The translations under genes and the position numbers were made by a program. From positions 62,001 to 126,000 of the forward strand of contig NZ_JBIMER010000003.1 of NCBI RefSeq assembly GCF_051262515.1: a DNA stretch of 64,000 nucleotides, given 5' to 3'. The notes beneath the pieces were generated by a model. That model did no database searches, was not told the DNA's origin, and worked only from the letters and a program-made list of their open reading frames with translations. Source of the stretch: Arthrobacter_N sp051262515 (GTDB taxonomy: Bacteria; Actinomycetota; Actinomycetes; Actinomycetales; Micrococcaceae). Below are positions 15,409 through 23,975 of this stretch, in pieces; within the stretch, counting starts at the first letter, position 1; every line of letters begins with the position of its first letter.

Positions 15409-16746
15409 ATGGAGTGGTTGCTGCTCCTGAGCGGCCTCGTTCTCATTCTGGGCACCGGTTTCTTCGTCGCCGTCGAATTCTCGCTGGTTGCCTTGGACCA
15501 ATCCACGGTCCAGCGGGCCGTCGACTCCGGCGACAAGGCCGCGGTTCCCCTGATGCGTTGCCTCAAGTCCCTGTCGACACAGCTCTCTTCCTGCCAGCTC
15601 GGCATCACGCTGACCACGTTGCTGACCGGTTACGTGATGGAGCCCTCCGTGGGCAAGCTCCTAACGCCCGTGCTGGCCGCGGCCGGATTCGGCAACGCGT
15701 CCGCCCCCACCTCGCTGATCGTGGCCATGATCTTGGCCACGCTCTTTTCGATGGTGCTGGGTGAACTGATCCCCAAGAACCTGGCCATTGCCGAGGCGCT
15801 CGCCATCGGCAGGCATGTGGCGCGTCCGCAGCTCGTCTTCACGGCCATTTTCAGGCCGGCCATCGTCCTGCTCAACGGTTTCTCCAACCGGGTCCTGCAC
15901 CTCGTGGGCCTCGAGGCCAAAGAGGAGATCTCGGGGGCGCGGAGCCCGGCCGAGCTGGCCTCCCTGGTGCGTCGTTCGGCGGACATGGGGACCCTGGACC
16001 CGGACACCGCCAACTTCCTCTCGCGAACGCTGCGCTTTTCCGAGCGGTCCGCGGCGGATGTCATGACCCCGCGCATCCGGATGGAGACGGTTCGCAACGA
16101 CGACCCGCTCACCGAGGTGATCGAAACGGCCCGCCGGACCGGCTATTCGCGGTTTCCCGTGATCGGGGATTCGGCCGACGACGTCCTCGGCGTCTGCCAC
16201 ATCAAGAAGGCCGTCGCCGTGCCGCGGCGCAAGCGTGGCGGCCTGGTCGCCGGGAACATCATGACGGACATCGTCTCCGTGCCTGAGACCGTCCACCTGA
16301 ACTCGCTCATCTCCGACCTGCGGGAAGCCAATCTCCAGGTGGCCATGGTCTTGGACGAATATGGCGGCACTGCCGGCATGGTCACGTTGGAGGACCTCGT
16401 GGAGGAGATCGTCGGAGAGGTGGTCGACGAGCACGACCGCACCAAACCCGGCGTCCTGCAGTCGGCCTCGGGCGACTGGTACTTCCCGGGGCTGCTTCGC
16501 CCGGACGAGCTGAGGGACCAGGTTCCCGGACTCCACATTCCCGACGACGCATCCTACGAGACGGTCGGGGGCTACCTCATGAGCGAGCTCGGCAGGATTC
16601 CCGCCGTCGGAGACACGGTTGCAACGGGTACCGGCCAACTGGAAGTCCAGCGCATGGACGGACGCCGCGTGGAACGCGTGCGCTTCCGGCCGGAGCGCGG
16701 TTCCTCCGCGCACATCGACGGTCCGATGGCGGAGGAGGTCCGATGA
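15409..16746 (+). CDS. CNNM/HlyC-CorC family membrane protein, full length
   Basis: A 445-residue protein with an N-terminal DUF21 transmembrane domain (about 1-200), a CBS pair (about 215-340; MTPRIRMETV and VLDEYGGTAGMVTLEDLVEEIVGEV) and a C-terminal CorC/HlyC domain (about 355-440). Family members transport or control Mg2+ or related divalent cations; older names call them hemolysins. The ATG at 15409 abuts an upstream stop codon and lacks a Shine-Dalgarno. It overlaps the next CNNM gene by 4 nt, so the two are likely made together and may form a heteromer. Confidence 0.9.
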   Translation: MEWLLLLSGLVLILGTGFFVAVEFSLVALDQSTVQRAVDSGDKAAVPLMRCLKSLSTQLSSCQLGITLTTLLTGYVMEPSVGKLLTPVLAAAGFGNASAPTSLIVAMILATLFSMVLGELIPKNLAIAEALAIGRHVARPQLVFTAIFRPAIVLLNGFSNRVLHLVGLEAKEEISGARSPAELASLVRRSADMGTLDPDTANFLSRTLRFSERSAADVMTPRIRMETVRNDDPLTEVIETARRTGYSRFPVIGDSADDVLGVCHIKKAVAVPRRKRGGLVAGNIMTDIVSVPETVHLNSLISDLREANLQVAMVLDEYGGTAGMVTLEDLVEEIVGEVVDEHDRTKPGVLQSASGDWYFPGLLRPDELRDQVPGLHIPDDASYETVGGYLMSELGRIPAVGDTVATGTGQLEVQRMDGRRVERVRFRPERGSSAHIDGPMAEEVR

Positions 16747-17834
16747 GCGACTGGGCCGGCATCGTCTGGTTGGTGGTGCTTCTTATGGGCAACGCGTTCT
16801 TCGTGGCCGCCGAGTTCGCCGTGATGACGGCGCGGCGCAGCCAGATCGAGCCGCTGGCGGACGCCGGAAGCGTCGCCGCGCGAACGGCCCTGAGGGCCAT
16901 GGAAAACGTGTCGCTCATGCTCGCGGTGTGCCAGTTGGGGATTACGGTGTGTTCGCTGTTGATCCTCAACGTGGCGGAGCCCGCCATCCACCATCTCTTC
17001 GCGGCGCCGTTGGAGTCCGTCGGCGTTCCCCACGCGGTGGCCGACACGACGGCGTTCGTCCTGGCACTGGCCATCGTCACCTTCCTGCACGTGACGTTCG
17101 GGGAGATGGTGCCGAAGAACATCTCGGTCAGTGTCGCGGACCGCGCGGTCCTGGTCCTCGCTCCGCCCCTGCTGTGGATCTCGAAGCTGGTCCACCCGGT
17201 GGTGGCGTCCCTGAACTGGATCGCGAACCGCGCCCTGCGGCTGATGCGGGTCGAGGCCAAGGACGAGGTGACGTCGTCGTTCACGCTCGAAGAGGTGCAG
17301 TCGATCGTTCAGGAGTCCACCCGTCACGGCTTGGTGAAGGACGAGAGCGGCCTGCTTTCCGGGGCCCTGGAGTTCTCCGGACACACGGCGGGCAACATCA
17401 TGGTGACCCTCGACGAGCTCGTGTCGCTGCCGCCGAGCACGACGCCGTCGAAGTTCGAGCGGGCGGTGGGCCGCACGGGGTTCTCCCGGTTCGTCATCCT
17501 CGACGAGGACGGCGAGCTCTTGGGCTACCTCCACCTCAAGGACGTCATGAACATCCCGCCCGCACGCTACGACGAGCCGATACCGGTGACCAAACTCAGG
17601 ACGCTCGCCAACCTCGCCCTCGACGACGAGATCGAGGACGCGCTGGCGGTCATGCAGCGGACCGGCTCCCACCTGGCCCGAGTCAACGACGTCTCGGGGA
17701 CGACGCGCGGCGTCCTGTTTCTCGAGGATGTGTTGGAGCAGCTCGTGGGGGAGATCCGCGACGCCACCCAATCCCAGGGCCTGAGACGGACCAATGGCAG
17801 CGGCGATAATGCAAATGAATCGCATTTGAGTTAG
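16743..17834 (+). CDS. CNNM/HlyC-CorC family membrane protein, lacking the CorC domain
   Basis: A 363-residue paralogue of the preceding protein. It has a DUF21 membrane domain (about 1-190) and a CBS pair (about 205-345; SRFVILDEDGELLGYLHLKDVM and VNDVSGTTRGVLFLEDVLEQLVGEI), then stops without the C-terminal CorC domain. Tandem full-length/short pairs are common in actinobacteria. Its last codons contain the palindrome proposed as Zur operator and its TAG stop forms the start of the likely znuA -10 box, so the gene end doubles as the zinc-uptake promoter. Confidence 0.9.
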   Translation: MSDWAGIVWLVVLLMGNAFFVAAEFAVMTARRSQIEPLADAGSVAARTALRAMENVSLMLAVCQLGITVCSLLILNVAEPAIHHLFAAPLESVGVPHAVADTTAFVLALAIVTFLHVTFGEMVPKNISVSVADRAVLVLAPPLLWISKLVHPVVASLNWIANRALRLMRVEAKDEVTSSFTLEEVQSIVQESTRHGLVKDESGLLSGALEFSGHTAGNIMVTLDELVSLPPSTTPSKFERAVGRTGFSRFVILDEDGELLGYLHLKDVMNIPPARYDEPIPVTKLRTLANLALDDEIEDALAVMQRTGSHLARVNDVSGTTRGVLFLEDVLEQLVGEIRDATQSQGLRRTNGSGDNANESHLS

Positions 17835-17837
17835 ACT
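17812..17837 (+). promoter_or_regulatory. Candidate Zur box and -10 of znuACB
   Basis: CAAATG-N5-CATTTG (17812-17828) is a symmetric AT-rich site resembling Zur boxes. It is followed at once by TAGACT (17832-17837), a plausible -10. Zur bound here would cover the region from about -35 to -10. Both elements lie inside the 3' end of the upstream CNNM gene. Zur itself is encoded just past znuB. Confidence 0.6.
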
Positions 17838-17884
17838 GGGATGGGCCGTTTGGCCCTACCACGCGTCATCCGAAAGGCATTCCC

Positions 17885-18877
17885 ATGCGGCCGAGCGTCC
17901 TCCTGTCAGTCACCGCCCTGGCCTCCCTCGTCCTCGCGGGCTGCGCCACTGAACCCGCCGAAGAATCCGCGGACGGGACCCTCGCCGTCGTGGCTTCCAC
18001 GAGCGTGTACGCCGACATCGCGCGCGCCGTCGGAGGGGACGGGGTCGAGGTCACCGCGATCATCGACAAGACGTCGCAGGATCCGCACTCCTACGAGGCG
18101 ACGGCCCAGGACAAGTTGGCCATCTCGAAGGCCGACCTGGTGATCGCCAACGGCGGCGGATACGACCAGTTCATCGACGTCCTGACCAAGGACCTGGACA
18201 TGGACGAGAACGCCGTGGTCACCGCCGTCGACCATGCCGAAGGCGCGCACGAGGGCGAGTCCGAGGCCGGACACGACGACCACGCGGGTGGGGACGAGAG
18301 CTCCCACTCCGAAGAGGAAACCCCTGCCGACGACGACGGCCACGACCACGCCGCCGGCAACGAGCACGTCTGGTACGACGTCCACACGGTCGCCGCCGTT
18401 GCCGGGGAGATCGCCCATCGACTCGGTGAGTCCCAGCCGGAGAACGCGGAAGACTTCGAAGCGAACGCGGAAGACTTCGTCGCGTCGCTGAAGCCGGTCG
18501 AGGACCGCATCGCATCGTTGGCCGAGGCGACCTCCGGCAAGAAATTCGCCATGACCGAGCCCGTTCCCTACTACCTGCTCCTCGAGGCCGGCCTCGAGGA
18601 CGGGACCCCGCAGGGATTCAGCGAGGCAATCGAACAGGGCGACGACGTTTCCCCCGCGCTGCTGCGGGAACTGCGCGACGGCCTGGCCGATGGTGGGTAT
18701 GCTGTCCTCGCATACAACCCGCAGACCGCGGGACCCCAGACGGAATCCGTGCGCAGCGCCGCGGAGTCCGCGGGTGTCCCCGTCGTCGAATTCACCGAGA
18801 CCCTGCCGGAAGGTACCGATTACGTGTCCTGGATGATGTCCAATGCCGAGGCCCTGGCGGCGGCACTTGACGGCTGA
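17885..18877 (+). CDS. znuA: Zinc-binding lipoprotein of the zinc ABC importer
   Basis: A 330-residue cluster A-I solute-binding protein. The lipoprotein signal ends at LAGC (Cys20). A His/Asp/Glu-rich loop covers roughly residues 118-160 (segments such as HDDHAGG and DDDGHDHAAGNEH), the hallmark of zinc-specific ZnuA and absent from the manganese lipoprotein at 4218. Candidate zinc ligands include the His in DPHSYEAT and the HVWYD segment. The ATG follows GAAAGG. A 16-nt direct repeat inside the gene (two copies of AACGCGGAAGACTTCG near 18437-18480) duplicates a short acidic stretch. Confidence 0.92.
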   Translation: MRPSVLLSVTALASLVLAGCATEPAEESADGTLAVVASTSVYADIARAVGGDGVEVTAIIDKTSQDPHSYEATAQDKLAISKADLVIANGGGYDQFIDVLTKDLDMDENAVVTAVDHAEGAHEGESEAGHDDHAGGDESSHSEEETPADDDGHDHAAGNEHVWYDVHTVAAVAGEIAHRLGESQPENAEDFEANAEDFVASLKPVEDRIASLAEATSGKKFAMTEPVPYYLLLEAGLEDGTPQGFSEAIEQGDDVSPALLRELRDGLADGGYAVLAYNPQTAGPQTESVRSAAESAGVPVVEFTETLPEGTDYVSWMMSNAEALAAALDG

Positions 18878-19685
18878 TTTACCCGCAGCCGGACCCGCCC
18901 TCCGGTTGCGCGGGGCACGGTTGAGTTTCGGACGCCGGACCCTGTGGGAAGGACTCGATCTCGACGTCGCCCCGGGGGAATTCCTGGCGGTCCTCGGACC
19001 CAACGGATCCGGCAAGACCACCCTCTTGCGGGTGTTGCTTGGCCTCCAGGAACTCTCGGCAGGCACCGTGGAGGTCTCCGGCCGCCCCGCCAGCCGGGGG
19101 TCCCGACTCATCGGCACGATTCCACAGCAGAAGGGCTTCCCCGAGGACACACCCCTGCGCGCGCGCGACCTCGTGGCCCTCGGCATCGACGGCCACCGAT
19201 GGGGCCCCCGGCTCTCCAGCCGCAAGTCGTTGGCGCGGCGCGTCGATGGACTGTTGGAGAAGGTCGGCGCGACGGACTACGCCGACCGCCCCGTGGGAGT
19301 GCTCTCCGGCGGCGAACAGCAGCGGCTCCGCGCCGCGCAGGCGCTTGCAGACAACCCGCGACTACTGCTCTGCGACGAGCCGCTGTTGTCCCTGGACATG
19401 CACCACCAGCAGGCGGTCTCGTCGCTGATCCACCGGCAGGCATGCGACCAGGGAAGCGCCGTGGTCTTCGTCACGCACGAAATCAATCCCATCCTGCAGT
19501 ACGTCGACCGGGTGCTCTACCTGGCCGGGGGCAAATTCCACATCGGAGCACCCCACGAGGTGATGACCAGCGAGGTCCTGTCGGAGCTCTACGGCAGTCC
19601 CGTGGACGTCTTCCACAGCAACGGGCGCATCGTCGTCGTCGGAATTCCCGACGCCGTCGCCCACCACCACGGAGAGGACGCCTGA
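18843..19685 (+). CDS. znuC: Zinc ABC transporter ATP-binding protein
   Basis: A 280-residue ABC ATPase with Walker A GPNGSGKT, Q-loop PQQKG, signature LSGGEQQRL and Walker B LLLCDEPLLSLD. It completes the ZnuABC importer. The start is uncertain: the ATG at 18843 overlaps znuA by 35 nt, and an in-frame TTG at 18867 would reduce the overlap to 11 nt; neither has a clear Shine-Dalgarno. The core begins at ALRLRGARLSFG. Translation is probably coupled to znuA. Confidence 0.9.
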   Translation: MPRPWRRHLTADLPAAGPALRLRGARLSFGRRTLWEGLDLDVAPGEFLAVLGPNGSGKTTLLRVLLGLQELSAGTVEVSGRPASRGSRLIGTIPQQKGFPEDTPLRARDLVALGIDGHRWGPRLSSRKSLARRVDGLLEKVGATDYADRPVGVLSGGEQQRLRAAQALADNPRLLLCDEPLLSLDMHHQQAVSSLIHRQACDQGSAVVFVTHEINPILQYVDRVLYLAGGKFHIGAPHEVMTSEVLSELYGSPVDVFHSNGRIVVVGIPDAVAHHHGEDA

Positions 19686-19690
19686 GACCC

Positions 19691-20575
19691 GTGGACACCA
19701 ACGAATTCCTCCGCACGGTCTTCAGCTTCGAGAACTACGGCGAGATCCTGCCGCTCGTGTCCAACTCGATCGTCGCCGGGGCCGTGCTCGGGCTGGTCGG
19801 GGGGCTCATCGGCGTGTTCATCATGATGCGCGACATGGCGTTCGCCGTGCACGGCATCGCCGAGCTGAGCTTCGCGGGCGCGGCATTCGCCCTGCTCATC
19901 GGGGCCAATGTGGTGTTCGGCTCGATCGCGGGTTCCATCGTCGCCTCACTGGTGCTCGGACTCCTGGGCGCGAGCGCCAAGGACCGGAACTCCATCATCG
20001 GCGTGATGATGCCGTTCGGCCTGGGCCTGGGCATCCTCTGCCTGGCGCTCTACGAGGGCAGAAGCGCCAACAAATTCGGCCTGTTGACGGGACAGATCGT
20101 GGCGGTCGACGACGTCCAGCTCGGACTGCTCGTGGTCTGCGCCGTCGTCGTGGTCGCCGGACTGGTCGCCATCTGGCGCCCACTGACGTTCGTCAGCGCG
20201 GATCCGGTCGTTGCCGCCGCGCGCGGCGTGCCCGCCGGCCGGCTCTCGGTGGCCTTCATGTTGCTGCTCGGGCTCGCCGTGGCCCTGTCGATCCAGATCG
20301 TCGGCGCGCTGCTCGTCCTCAGCCTCTTGGTGACTCCCGCGGCCGCCGCCCTGCGCGTCACCGCGCGGCCGGCGCTGACGGTGTTCCTGAGCATCGCATT
20401 CGCCATGACGAGTGTGGTGGGCGGGATCATGTTGGCCCTGGCCGGAAGACTGCCCATCAGCCCCTATGTGACGACCATTTCGTTCCTGATCTACGCCATC
20501 TGCAGGGTCATCGCGTGGCGCAGGCACGCCACACGGCGCGAGCACATCGCAACGGCGTCGCCCACGGCTGCCTAA
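19691..20575 (+). CDS. znuB: Zinc ABC transporter permease
   Basis: A 294-residue ABC-3 family permease with about eight membrane segments, including MMRDMAFAVHGIAELSFAGAAFALL near residues 46-70. The GTG at 19691 lies 5 nt after the znuC stop and has GGAGAGG in the end of znuC; longer upstream frames run through znuC and are not real. It is the last gene of the zinc operon. The zur gene converges on it, with only 33 nt between the two stops and no clear terminator. Confidence 0.92.
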   Translation: MDTNEFLRTVFSFENYGEILPLVSNSIVAGAVLGLVGGLIGVFIMMRDMAFAVHGIAELSFAGAAFALLIGANVVFGSIAGSIVASLVLGLLGASAKDRNSIIGVMMPFGLGLGILCLALYEGRSANKFGLLTGQIVAVDDVQLGLLVVCAVVVVAGLVAIWRPLTFVSADPVVAAARGVPAGRLSVAFMLLLGLAVALSIQIVGALLVLSLLVTPAAAALRVTARPALTVFLSIAFAMTSVVGGIMLALAGRLPISPYVTTISFLIYAICRVIAWRRHATRREHIATASPTAA

Positions 20576-20608
20576 TTCGGCGCGTTTTTGCGGGCGGTGC
20601 GGACGCGG

Positions 20609-21046
20609 TCAGCCGCGCGGGCCATCCGCCGCCGCCGTGCACGCGGGACAAAGACCGTAGATCTCGACCGTGTGTGTCGGCGCCGTATAGCCGTTCTCGG
20701 ATGCCATGCGTGCCGCCCAGGTCTCCACCGCGGGCGCCTCCACCTCGACGGCCTTGCCGCAGTTTCGGCAGACCAGGTGATGGTGGTGGTGGTCGGCGCG
20801 GCAGCGCCGGTACACGGACTCGCCCTCCGCGGCGCGCAACACGTCGACCAGTTCGTCGTCGGCCATGGACTGGAGGATCCGGTACACCGTGGCCAGCGAG
20901 ACCTTGTCCCCGCGGTCGAGGAGCAGGCGGTGCAGGTCCTGCGCGCTGACGAAGTCGTCGAGCTCCTTCAGGGCCGCCGCAACGGCCAAGCGCTGCTTGG
21001 TGACGCGCTGTTCGCTGCCGCGCTTTTCGGGGGCGGGGCTCGTCAT
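20609..21046 (-). CDS. zur: Zinc uptake regulator, Fur family
   Basis: A 145-residue Fur-family repressor. The winged helix (about 12-80) includes VSLATVYRILQSM. It is followed by a His run (residues 86-90) and two zinc-binding CxxC pairs, Cys93/Cys96 and Cys133/Cys136, the structural zinc site of Zur/Fur proteins. Its convergent position next to znuACB identifies zinc as the likely effector. With zinc bound it should repress znuACB through the palindrome at 17812. The ATG at 21046 gives a normal length. Confidence 0.92.
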   Translation of the reverse strand: MTSPAPEKRGSEQRVTKQRLAVAAALKELDDFVSAQDLHRLLLDRGDKVSLATVYRILQSMADDELVDVLRAAEGESVYRRCRADHHHHHLVCRNCGKAVEVEAPAVETWAARMASENGYTAPTHTVEIYGLCPACTAAADGPRG

Positions 21047-21172
21047 GACGGGGATGGCTCCTGGTGCTTGGTGGACGGTCCGGCGCACACCGCGGGTGCG
21101 CGGCCGGGGATCCAAGCCTAACAGCGCAAAGGCGCGCCCGCGGGGCCCGTTCCGGGCGCCAAACCCCCGGCG

Positions 21173-21178
21173 TAGGCT
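21173..21178 (+). promoter_or_regulatory. -10 box of the MBL-fold gene (leaderless)
   Basis: TAGGCT ends exactly 6 nt before the ATG at 21185, so transcription would start at or next to the start codon. No Shine-Dalgarno precedes the gene, which supports leaderless expression. Confidence 0.55.
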
Positions 21179-21184
21179 GGCCCC

Positions 21185-21847
21185 ATGAGACTCGCCAAGC
21201 ATGGGCACGCGTGCGTGCGGTTGGAGAAGGACGGCAGGGTCCTGGTGATCGATCCCGGGACATTCAGCGATGTCGAAACCGCCGTGCCGGGGGCCGCCGC
21301 GATCCTCGTCACCCACGAGCATCCCGACCACATCGACGCGGACCGTGTCCTGCCGCTGCTCGCGGCCGACGCCGCGGCGGTCCTTTACGCTCCGGCCACC
21401 GTGGTGGACCGGCTGCGGCACCACGCGGCGGCCGGCGACGCCGCCGGACGCATCCACGCGGTCGAACCGGATGGCGCCTTCGAGGTCGCCGGTTTCCGGA
21501 TCAGGACCTTCGGGGGCCAGCACGCCCTGATCCATCCACGCATCCCGATGGTCGCGAACATCGGCTACCTCGTCGACGAGCGGGTCTACCACCCCGGCGA
21601 TTCGTTCACCGTCCCCCACGGCGCCGCCGTGGAGACGCTGTTGGTTCCCGCGCACGCGCCCTGGTCCAAAACCGGGGAGGTCATCGACTTCGTGGTCTCC
21701 GTGCGCGCCGAGGCGGCCATCCCGATCCACGACGGCCTGCTGAACGACGTCGGACTGCGCCTCGTCGACGGACACCTGTCCCGGATCGGCGGACTCCACG
21801 GCACCGAGTACGTGCGGCTGGCGGACGGCGAAAGCCGGGAGGTCTAG
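21185..21847 (+). CDS. MBL-fold metal-dependent hydrolase (UlaG-like)
   Basis: A 220-residue metallo-beta-lactamase-fold protein. It has the metal motif THEHPDHID (residues 40-48), a later Asp in HPGDSF and a His in IPIHDG. The compact size and lack of extra domains resemble the UlaG-like group of uncharacterised hydrolases. The substrate is unknown. It has no Shine-Dalgarno but a TAGGCT box 6 nt before the ATG. It is convergent with the cysteine desulfhydrase gene, with 2 nt between the stops. Confidence 0.85.
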   Translation: MRLAKHGHACVRLEKDGRVLVIDPGTFSDVETAVPGAAAILVTHEHPDHIDADRVLPLLAADAAAVLYAPATVVDRLRHHAAAGDAAGRIHAVEPDGAFEVAGFRIRTFGGQHALIHPRIPMVANIGYLVDERVYHPGDSFTVPHGAAVETLLVPAHAPWSKTGEVIDFVVSVRAEAAIPIHDGLLNDVGLRLVDGHLSRIGGLHGTEYVRLADGESREV

Positions 21848-21849
21848 CT

Positions 21850-22998
21850 CTAGCCGCGCTTCCCGCGGCGCGGCCCGACGGGTCCCGACCAGAGGCCGGT
21901 CTCGAGCAACGCCTCTATGGTCCCCTTGAAGGGGGCGGGGTCGATCCCGGCCCGTGCCAGCCACGCGGGATTTCCGTGCGAACCGGCGTAACGTTCCCCG
22001 CCGTCGCACAGGATGGACACCACGCTGCCGGGTCGCCCCTCGGCGACCATGCGCGCCACCAGCTGCCAGGCGAGCCAGAGGTTGGTTCCCGTGGAGGGGC
22101 CGGCCGACAGGCCGCCCCAGGTCGCGAGGTGGCGCATGGCGGCGACCGAGGCGCCGTCGGGGACGGCCCGCACCAGGTCGATGACCGAGGGGATGAAGCT
22201 GGGCTCGGGCCTGGCCCGGCCGATGCCCTCGATGCGGCTGGGCCGTCCGACGGCCGCGAGGGGGTCGCCGCCGTCGTGCCACGCCTGCCAGGAGGGCAGG
22301 AACGCGGAGCCTTCGGGATCGGCGACGGCGAGCCGGCTCCGGAGCCGGTGGTAGCGGACGTAGCGCCCGATCGTGGCGCTGGTGCCGCCCGTCCCCGCGC
22401 CGACCACCACCCACTCCGGCACGGGATGCGGTTCCATCGACAGCTGGGAGAAGATGGACTCGGCGATGTTGTTGTTGCCGCGCCAATCCGTGGCCCGCTC
22501 CGCGTGCGTGAACTGGTCCATGTAGTGCCCGCCCGTGGCCCGGGCGACTTCCTCGGCCCGCGCGTAGACCGACGCCGGGTCGTCGACGAGGTCGCAGGAC
22601 CCTCCGAAGCCCTCGATGAGTGCGATCTTCTCCGCCGACGTGCCCCTCGCCATGACCGCCACGAACGGCAGTCCCAGCAGCCTCGCGTAGTAGGCCTCGG
22701 AAACGGCGGTGCTCCCGCTGGAGGCCTCGACGATCGTCGTCGTCTCGTTGATCCAGCCGTTGACGAGGCCGTAGAGGAAGAGCGAGCGGGCCAGCCGGTG
22801 TTTGAGGCTGCCGGTGCGGTGGGTCGACTCGTCCTTCAGGTAAAGGTCCACGCCCCACCGCGCCGGGAGCGGCAACCGGTGCAGGTGGGTGTCCGCGGAG
22901 CGGTTGTTCTCTGCGTCTATCAGGTGGACGGCCCGGTCCACCCAGGCGCGCCCGGTGAGGCGGGGGAGCGGGGAAACGGGGTTCGGCTGGCTGTCCAC
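21850..22998 (-). CDS. cds1: PLP-dependent L-cysteine desulfhydrase, Cds1-like
   Basis: A 382-residue fold-type II PLP enzyme. The Schiff-base lysine is in TGSLKHRLARSLF (Lys66). Stretches such as EASSGSTAVSEAYYA, TDWRGNNNIAESIF and GAGTGGTSATIGRY closely match M. tuberculosis Cds1 (Rv3684), which splits cysteine into sulfide, ammonia and pyruvate. A cysteine synthase-like role is the alternative. The GTG at 22998 lacks a Shine-Dalgarno but has TAGGGT ending 6 nt upstream. It is divergent from a sulfurtransferase gene, suggesting a shared role in cysteine or sulfane-sulfur turnover. Confidence 0.85.
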   Translation of the reverse strand: MDSQPNPVSPLPRLTGRAWVDRAVHLIDAENNRSADTHLHRLPLPARWGVDLYLKDESTHRTGSLKHRLARSLFLYGLVNGWINETTTIVEASSGSTAVSEAYYARLLGLPFVAVMARGTSAEKIALIEGFGGSCDLVDDPASVYARAEEVARATGGHYMDQFTHAERATDWRGNNNIAESIFSQLSMEPHPVPEWVVVGAGTGGTSATIGRYVRYHRLRSRLAVADPEGSAFLPSWQAWHDGGDPLAAVGRPSRIEGIGRARPEPSFIPSVIDLVRAVPDGASVAAMRHLATWGGLSAGPSTGTNLWLAWQLVARMVAEGRPGSVVSILCDGGERYAGSHGNPAWLARAGIDPAPFKGTIEALLETGLWSGPVGPRRGKRG

Positions 22999-23004
22999 GG
23001 AATC

Positions 23005-23010
23005 ACCCTA
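23005..23010 (-). promoter_or_regulatory. -10 box of cds1 (leaderless)
   Basis: On the minus strand TAGGGT ends 6 nt before the GTG start at 22998, the spacing expected for a leaderless mRNA. Confidence 0.55.
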
Positions 23011-23062
23011 CCCGTGGCGTCAGCGGTCGACGGGCCCTTGCCGCGCGATGCACCGGCGGGTG

Positions 23063-23068
23063 CAGAAT
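23063..23068 (+). promoter_or_regulatory. Possible -10 box of the sulfurtransferase gene
   Basis: CAGAAT lies 31 nt before the chosen ATG at 23100, within the same GCAGAATGGAG sequence seen before the small gene at 61215. It supports the ATG at 23100 over an earlier one at 23067, which would overlap this box. Confidence 0.4.
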
Positions 23069-23099
23069 GGAGACGGAAACCCGAGGAAAGGTCGAAGCG

Positions 23100-23966
23100 A
23101 TGCGCGCGTTGGTGGGTGTGGACGAGCTGTCCGAGCGGATGGCGGGCGCGGAGCGCACCGTGTTGCTCGACGTACGCTGGGCGCTGGGGGATCCCGACGG
23201 GAAACGGCACTACCTTCAGGGGCATCTCCCGGGTGCGGTCTACGTGGATCTGGCGACCGAGCTCGCGTCGCCGGGCGGACCGGAGACCGGCCGGCATCCG
23301 CTGCCCGAGCCGGAGGACTTCGCCGTCGCCGTCCGGCGGTGGGGCGTCCGCGACGGCGACACCGTCGTCGCGTACGACGCCACCGGTGGGCTCGCGGCGG
23401 CCCGGGCGTGGTGGCTGCTCCGGCACGCCGGCGTGGGGGACGCGTACCTGCTCGACGGCGGCCTGTCCGCCTGGACGGCGGCCGGCCTACCGCTCGAATC
23501 GGGGGACGTGCATCCGAGCGCCGGCGACGCCGCCACCGGCTGGGGCCACCTGCCCGTCGTCGACACCGAGACGGCGGCACGATGGCCGGACCGCGGGATC
23601 CTCCTCGATGCGCGAGCCGGCGACCGCTACCGCGGCGACAGCGAACCGGTCGATCCGCGGGCCGGCCACATCCCCGGCGCCCTGAGCGCACCGACGACGG
23701 GGAACCTGGGCGCCGACGGCCGGTTCCTGCCGGCGGACGCGCTCCGTCGGCGGTTCGCGTCCCTGGGGGCCGGGCCGGCCGCCAGGGAACTCGCCGTCTA
23801 CTGCGGTTCGGGGGTGACCGCCGCGCACCAGATCGCGGCCCTGGCCGAGGCGGGCATCCCGGCGGCGCTCTACCCGGGTTCGTGGTCGCAGTACCAGGCG
23901 GATCCGAAGCGGCCCGCCGCCACCGGACCCGAACCGCGTTCGCGCGACGGCGGCCGGGACGTATAG
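23100..23966 (+). CDS. Sulfurtransferase, tandem rhodanese (SseA-like)
   Basis: A 288-residue protein with two rhodanese domains. The N-terminal one (about 5-130) is inactive, with Asp where the catalytic Cys would be (VAYDATGG). The C-terminal one carries the catalytic loop YCGSGVTA with Cys235. CGSGVT favours 3-mercaptopyruvate over thiosulfate as sulfur donor. The ATG at 23100 has GAGGAAAGG upstream. Divergence from the cysteine desulfhydrase gene points to linked cysteine catabolism and sulfane-sulfur handling. Confidence 0.88.
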   Translation: MRALVGVDELSERMAGAERTVLLDVRWALGDPDGKRHYLQGHLPGAVYVDLATELASPGGPETGRHPLPEPEDFAVAVRRWGVRDGDTVVAYDATGGLAAARAWWLLRHAGVGDAYLLDGGLSAWTAAGLPLESGDVHPSAGDAATGWGHLPVVDTETAARWPDRGILLDARAGDRYRGDSEPVDPRAGHIPGALSAPTTGNLGADGRFLPADALRRRFASLGAGPAARELAVYCGSGVTAAHQIAALAEAGIPAALYPGSWSQYQADPKRPAATGPEPRSRDGGRDV

Positions 23967-23969
23967 GTT
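23964..23969 (+). promoter_or_regulatory. -10 box of the alcohol dehydrogenase gene (leaderless)
   Basis: TAGGTT ends 6 nt before the ATG at 23976. Its TAG is also the stop codon of the sulfurtransferase gene, so the two signals are overlaid. Confidence 0.5.
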
Positions 23970-23975
23970 CAAACC

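Noticed and set aside
17841..18143. A 100-codon frame starting 4 nt after the znuA -10 box
   Set aside because: It overlaps znuA out of frame and the start would precede the expected transcription start.
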